Assembly (NCBI GenBank): GCA_050297855.1
Contig: JBNKTC010000010.1
Coordinates: 372,001-436,000 of the forward strand
DNA from: SZUA-545 sp050297855
Lineage (GTDB): Bacteria; Campylobacterota; Campylobacteria; Campylobacterales; SZUA-545
Reading direction: 5' to 3'
DNA length: 64,000 nucleotides
Made by a program: the position numbers and the translations under genes. The stretch's first letter is position 1. Every line of letters starts with the position of its first letter. The notes beneath the pieces are model-generated. The model saw nothing but the letters and a program-made list of their open reading frames with translations. It had not been told where the DNA came from and made no database searches. Of the stretch, positions 61,010 to 64,000 are shown one piece after another.

Positions 61010-62229
61010 ATGTCGACACGATGCGCAAAATTGACCACTGGGTAGGCGTCCCGCTCTGTTTTGCCGGGACAGTGATCGAAAAAGCGGTCCGTCTCGTCCG
61101 GCCCCGTCCCCGGGTTCGTCCGAAGAACGTCCTGCTGATCGAACTCTCCGAAATGGGGAGCGCCATCCTGGTCGACCCCGCCATGCGCAAACTCCAAAGC
61201 GAGATCGACGGCGAGCTCTTTTTCGTCATCTTCGGTAAAAACAAGGTGAGCCTGGAGCTGCTGGGTACCGTCAAGAACGAGAACATCTTCACCATCGACG
61301 AAAGCGGCCTGATTCCCCTGGCGATGAGCTCCCTGAAGTTCATGGCTTGGTGCCGCCGCAACCGCATCGACTCGGTGATCGACCTGGAGCTCTTCTCCCG
61401 CTTTACCGCCCTGCTCAGCGCACTGTGCGGCGCCACCAACCGCGTCGGATTCCACGCCTTCCACAACGAGGGGCTCTACCGCGGCGACTTCCTCTCCCAC
61501 AAGGTCGCCTACAACGCCCACCAGCACATCACCAAGAACTTCATCGCCCTCACCGACGCCCTGACGAGCGACCGTGAAGAGCGCCCCTACCTCAAGCGCA
61601 TCATCGGCGACGACGAAACCGTGCTGGCCAAAGCGGAGATCTCTGACACGCAAAAGCGGGAAGTCCAGGAGATCATCGCGACCAAGTACGAGGGGTTCGA
61701 CTCCGACCGCCATCCCGTCATCCTCGTCAACTCCAACGCCAGCGACCTCCTTCCCCAGCGCCGCTGGGAGCGCGAAAACTACGCCGAGGTGATCCGAAAG
61801 ATCCTCGCACACAATGCCGACGCCGTCGTCCTGTTGACCGGAGCGCCCGCTGAGTATGAGGGAGCCCAGGCCCTCGCCGACGCCGTGGGCGACCCACGCT
61901 GTGTCAACTTCGCCGGGGCCGTAAAGTTCCTGCAACTGCCCGCGCTCTACGCCGTCAGCGCCTTTATGCTCACCAACGACTCCGGCCCGGCACACTTCGC
62001 CGCCATCACCGAGATGCACACCTTCGTCATCTTCGGTCCTGAGACTCCGGCGCTCTACGGCTCCCTGGGACCCACCACGCCCATCTACGCCCACATGAGC
62101 TGCAGCCCCTGTGTGAGTGCGGCCAACCACCGCAAAACCCCCTGCACCGACAATCGCTGCATCCAGGTGATCACCCCCGAATGGGTTTTCAACGTCATCA
62201 AGCCCAAACTCGATGCCCTCGGCGCTTAA
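61006..62229 (+). CDS. glycosyltransferase family 9 (heptosyltransferase-like)
   Basis: 407 residues. The GT9 pattern includes LLIELSEMGSAILVDPAM near the start, DLELFSRFTALLSALCGATN, LVNSNASDLLPQRRW in the donor domain, and LTNDSGPAHFAAITEMHTFV with the conserved D-S-G-P-x-H. GT9 enzymes transfer heptose or other sugars to LPS core. Four cysteines in the C-terminal CSPCVSAANHRKTPC region match a motif seen in heptosyltransferases. Overlaps its neighbours by 4 and 17 bp. Confidence 0.84.
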   Translation: MNVDTMRKIDHWVGVPLCFAGTVIEKAVRLVRPRPRVRPKNVLLIELSEMGSAILVDPAMRKLQSEIDGELFFVIFGKNKVSLELLGTVKNENIFTIDESGLIPLAMSSLKFMAWCRRNRIDSVIDLELFSRFTALLSALCGATNRVGFHAFHNEGLYRGDFLSHKVAYNAHQHITKNFIALTDALTSDREERPYLKRIIGDDETVLAKAEISDTQKREVQEIIATKYEGFDSDRHPVILVNSNASDLLPQRRWERENYAEVIRKILAHNADAVVLLTGAPAEYEGAQALADAVGDPRCVNFAGAVKFLQLPALYAVSAFMLTNDSGPAHFAAITEMHTFVIFGPETPALYGSLGPTTPIYAHMSCSPCVSAANHRKTPCTDNRCIQVITPEWVFNVIKPKLDALGA

Positions 62230-63658
62230 ACCCCACCTTCCCGTTATTCTCTTTATCGGCGTGATCACCCTGATCCGCCTCGCCGTCGCCCCGACCTTCG
62301 GACTGGGTGTCGACGAAGCGCACTACGTGCTCTACGGACGTTACCTCGACTGGAGCTATTTCGATCATCCCCCCATGGTGGGCTGGCTGCACGCCTTTTT
62401 CAGCCTCCTATTGGGGGACAACCTCTTTGCCGCCCGCATCGGCGCGGTCCTCATCGGCGTACTCACCTCGCTGTTCGCCTACCGCTTCATCCTCGATCTG
62501 ACCGCCGACCGCACCAGTAGCCTGATCGCCGTTATGGCACTCAACGCGGCATTTATCTTCAATGCGCTATTCCTGATGATGATGCCCGACACCCTCCTCT
62601 TCGCCCTGCTCTTTCCCGTTATTTGGGCGGTACTGCGTATCGAGCGGGAGAACAAGATGCGCGACTGGATCGTTCTGGGCCTGCTGCTGGGGCTTGCAGG
62701 GCTCTCCAAGTACACCGCCGTGCTCTTCCTTGCGCCGATCCTGATCTACGTGGTGATCCGTCGTCGTTTCGACCTGCTTATCACCCCGAAGATTCTTCCG
62801 GCGGTCGTGGTCGCCCTGGTAGTGATCGCTCCGGTGATCTTCTGGAACATCCAGCACGACTGGATCAGCTTCACCTACCAAAGCGACCACGTCGTTGGTT
62901 CTCCAAGCATCGACTGGGTCGGGTTCGGGCGCTCGCTGGCCGCGCAGTTCGGCGGCTATAGCCCCCTCCTCTTTCCCATTGCCTTTTACGGTCTTTACCG
63001 TGCCCTGCGCTCGCGCAACGACGCCCTCTTCCTCGCCGGGCTTTTCGCCGCGGTGATCTTCGCGTTTTTCACCTACGCGTCGCTCTACAAAACGGCGCTG
63101 CCCCATTGGACCGCACCCTTTTACCTACTGACGATCCCCATCGGTACGGCATTTCTACTTGAGGCGGGACAAAAGTGGCGTCGCACCGTCTACGGCGCAA
63201 CGGGCGTGACCCTGGCCATCACCCTGCTGCTCTACAGCGAGCTCGCCTTCAAGTGGATCCCGACGCCGCCTTACCAATCACCGCTGCGCGACATCTACGG
63301 CTTCGACACCGTGATGGCAAAAGCCAACACCGCGCTTGAAGCACACCCGGGGGCCGCGCTGGCGGTGCCGCACTGGAACCTCGCTTCCCGGGCGCTCTAC
63401 TACAACTCTCCCTACGACAGCGACCTGTTCCTGATCGATACCCGAACCGACCAGTTCGACTTCTGGGAGGGAAGGGCACCGCTGGGACGGGATCTGCTCT
63501 TTATCTCCACCAAGGCATTCAAACTTCCGGGCAAAAACCGTCTGGAGTGCGACACACTGCTCCCCGGCCAAAGCTTTGACATCGAACTCAACGAGACTCC
63601 CGTCAACCGGATCACCCTCACCTGGTGTCTCGGCTACCGCGCCCTAAACCCCCGCTAA
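62213..63658 (+). CDS. ArnT/GT39-family polyprenyl-phosphate glycosyltransferase (second copy)
   Basis: 481 residues, about eleven helices, GT-C. The first loop has LGVDEAHYVLYGRYLDWSYF and DHPPMVGWLHAFF, then MMMPDTLLFALLF; this is the GT39/PMT_2 pattern. It is clearly related in architecture to the gene at 58600 but not a recent duplicate by eye. ATG 62213 lies in the end of the GT9 gene. Last gene of the cluster; 268 bp of low-GC sequence follows. Confidence 0.84.
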   Translation: MPSALKPHLPVILFIGVITLIRLAVAPTFGLGVDEAHYVLYGRYLDWSYFDHPPMVGWLHAFFSLLLGDNLFAARIGAVLIGVLTSLFAYRFILDLTADRTSSLIAVMALNAAFIFNALFLMMMPDTLLFALLFPVIWAVLRIERENKMRDWIVLGLLLGLAGLSKYTAVLFLAPILIYVVIRRRFDLLITPKILPAVVVALVVIAPVIFWNIQHDWISFTYQSDHVVGSPSIDWVGFGRSLAAQFGGYSPLLFPIAFYGLYRALRSRNDALFLAGLFAAVIFAFFTYASLYKTALPHWTAPFYLLTIPIGTAFLLEAGQKWRRTVYGATGVTLAITLLLYSELAFKWIPTPPYQSPLRDIYGFDTVMAKANTALEAHPGAALAVPHWNLASRALYYNSPYDSDLFLIDTRTDQFDFWEGRAPLGRDLLFISTKAFKLPGKNRLECDTLLPGQSFDIELNETPVNRITLTWCLGYRALNPR

Positions 63659-63686
63659 ATCCCCGTTTGTTACGTTCCATTACAAT

Positions 63687-63702
63687 TGGTACACAGTTTG
63701 CT
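63687..63702 (+). promoter_or_regulatory. sigma-54 (RpoN) type promoter
   Basis: TGGTACACAGTTTGCT matches the sigma-54 consensus TGGCACG-N4-TTGC with GG and GC separated by exactly ten bases. It points toward the gene starting at 63927, about 225 bp downstream. In Campylobacterota sigma-54 mainly drives middle flagellar and some motility genes. Confidence 0.6.
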
Positions 63703-63926
63703 TGATTCGCCCTATAGGAATCATCCAACTTCTGTTTGTATATTCCGAGTCATGCACAATCGGCACGACGGTAACAAATATGTCACTGTAAAGTCGAAAA
63801 TATGGCGTTTCGACATCATGATTTTCCATCAAAAGCCGATATACTTGAGTAGAACCCGTTTCAAATGTTCTGATCACTCTGCAGAATCTTTGTGACGGGT
63901 TTTGGCAGCCCATTCAAAAGCGAACA

Positions 63927-64000
63927 ATGATAGTCTCAAACCTCTTCAATCGTATCATTATTTCTCTCCTGATCATGCTGGTCACGGTCATGGGCATCAG
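63927..64000 (+). CDS. start of a membrane protein gene, cut by window end
   Basis: Only about 24 codons are visible: MIVSNLFNRIIISLLIMLVT then VMGI, an N-terminal signal-anchor helix after a short basic head, as in methyl-accepting chemotaxis proteins and sensor kinases or cyclases. The ribosome-binding site is weak. The upstream 63659-63926 region has no other convincing gene; a short frame on each strand there is not supported. Confidence 0.45.
   Translation, partial: MIVSNLFNRIIISLLIMLVTVMGI

Noticed and set aside
63680..63913. Short frames on both strands in the right-hand intergenic region
   Set aside because: No ribosome-binding site, no recognisable protein features, and the plus frame begins inside the sigma-54 promoter.
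1..64000. tRNA, rRNA, CRISPR arrays, IS elements, prophage or integrase genes
   Set aside because: Looked for characteristic sequences and repeated spacers; none was recognised by reading.

Overview
The window looks like a chromosomal segment of a Campylobacterota (formerly Epsilonproteobacteria) member, most likely a sulfur-oxidising Sulfurimonadaceae-type chemolithotroph with a fairly high GC content. The reasons are a CcsBA-type cytochrome c synthetase, a short epsilon-type RecO, a flavocytochrome c/sulfide dehydrogenase-like flavoprotein, and gene order that (from memory) matches two Campylobacter jejuni blocks: dus / membrane protein / dksA / rlmH / accD / inositol-phosphatase, and fliP / glmU / coaBC / uppS / prepilin peptidase / permease / truA. 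No rRNA, tRNA, CRISPR array, insertion sequence or prophage was seen. Genes are densely packed, with many 1-8 bp start/stop overlaps.

Layout. 1-8.1 kb (minus strand): start of ccsBA, polA, an HDOD protein, uvrA and a TauE/SafE permease. 8.2-9.9 kb (plus): a flagellar switch/export trio of CheX-like phosphatase, FliN and an AMIN-FliO-like protein. 9.9-13.7 kb (minus): an AraC regulator and a redox module of cytochrome c'-like protein, Rieske protein and FCSD-like flavoprotein, the last two with Tat-type leaders. 14.1-24.9 kb (minus): nine tightly packed genes, gltB-gltD-IMPase-accD-thiE-rlmH-dksA-membrane protein-dusB, with a hairpin/T-tract terminator downstream.

25.1-37.7 kb is the accessory, surface-polysaccharide region. 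After recO comes a five-gene plus-strand set (UbiA-type phosphoribosyltransferase, GtrA, DprE1-like oxidase, DprE2-like reductase, HAD phosphatase). It reconstructs the route from PRPP to polyprenyl-phosphoryl-D-arabinofuranose known from mycobacteria. It converges on UDP-galactopyranose mutase (glf) and a GT4 enzyme, and is followed by more glycosyltransferases, including a protein joining a KpsS/KpsC-like domain to a GT52/polysialyltransferase-like domain. Arabinofuranose and galactofuranose precursor genes side by side recall a miniature arabinogalactan locus in a Gram-negative. This is the most interesting part of the window.

37.8-46.7 kb: Rrf2 regulator with DUF4395 protein, di-haem cytochrome c peroxidase, a GGDEF-EAL protein convergent with a Cache-GGDEF cyclase, a periplasmic rhodanese, two coiled-coil exported proteins and trmA. 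46.7-49.0 kb (minus): motA-motB-fliP with a sodium-type stator signature and a highly structured motA leader. 49.2-55.0 kb (plus): glmU-coaBC-uppS-prepilin peptidase-LptF/G-type permease-truA. 55.1-56.2 kb: three small unknown envelope genes. 56.3-63.7 kb (plus): an envelope-glycolipid cluster (LpxE/LpxF-like PAP2 phosphatase, UDP-glucuronate 4-epimerase-like protein, second PAP2, two ArnT/GT39-type transferases, a flippase-like protein and a GT9 heptosyltransferase-like protein), reminiscent of lipid A dephosphorylation plus galacturonosylation. At the right edge a sigma-54-type promoter precedes the start of a membrane protein cut by the window end.
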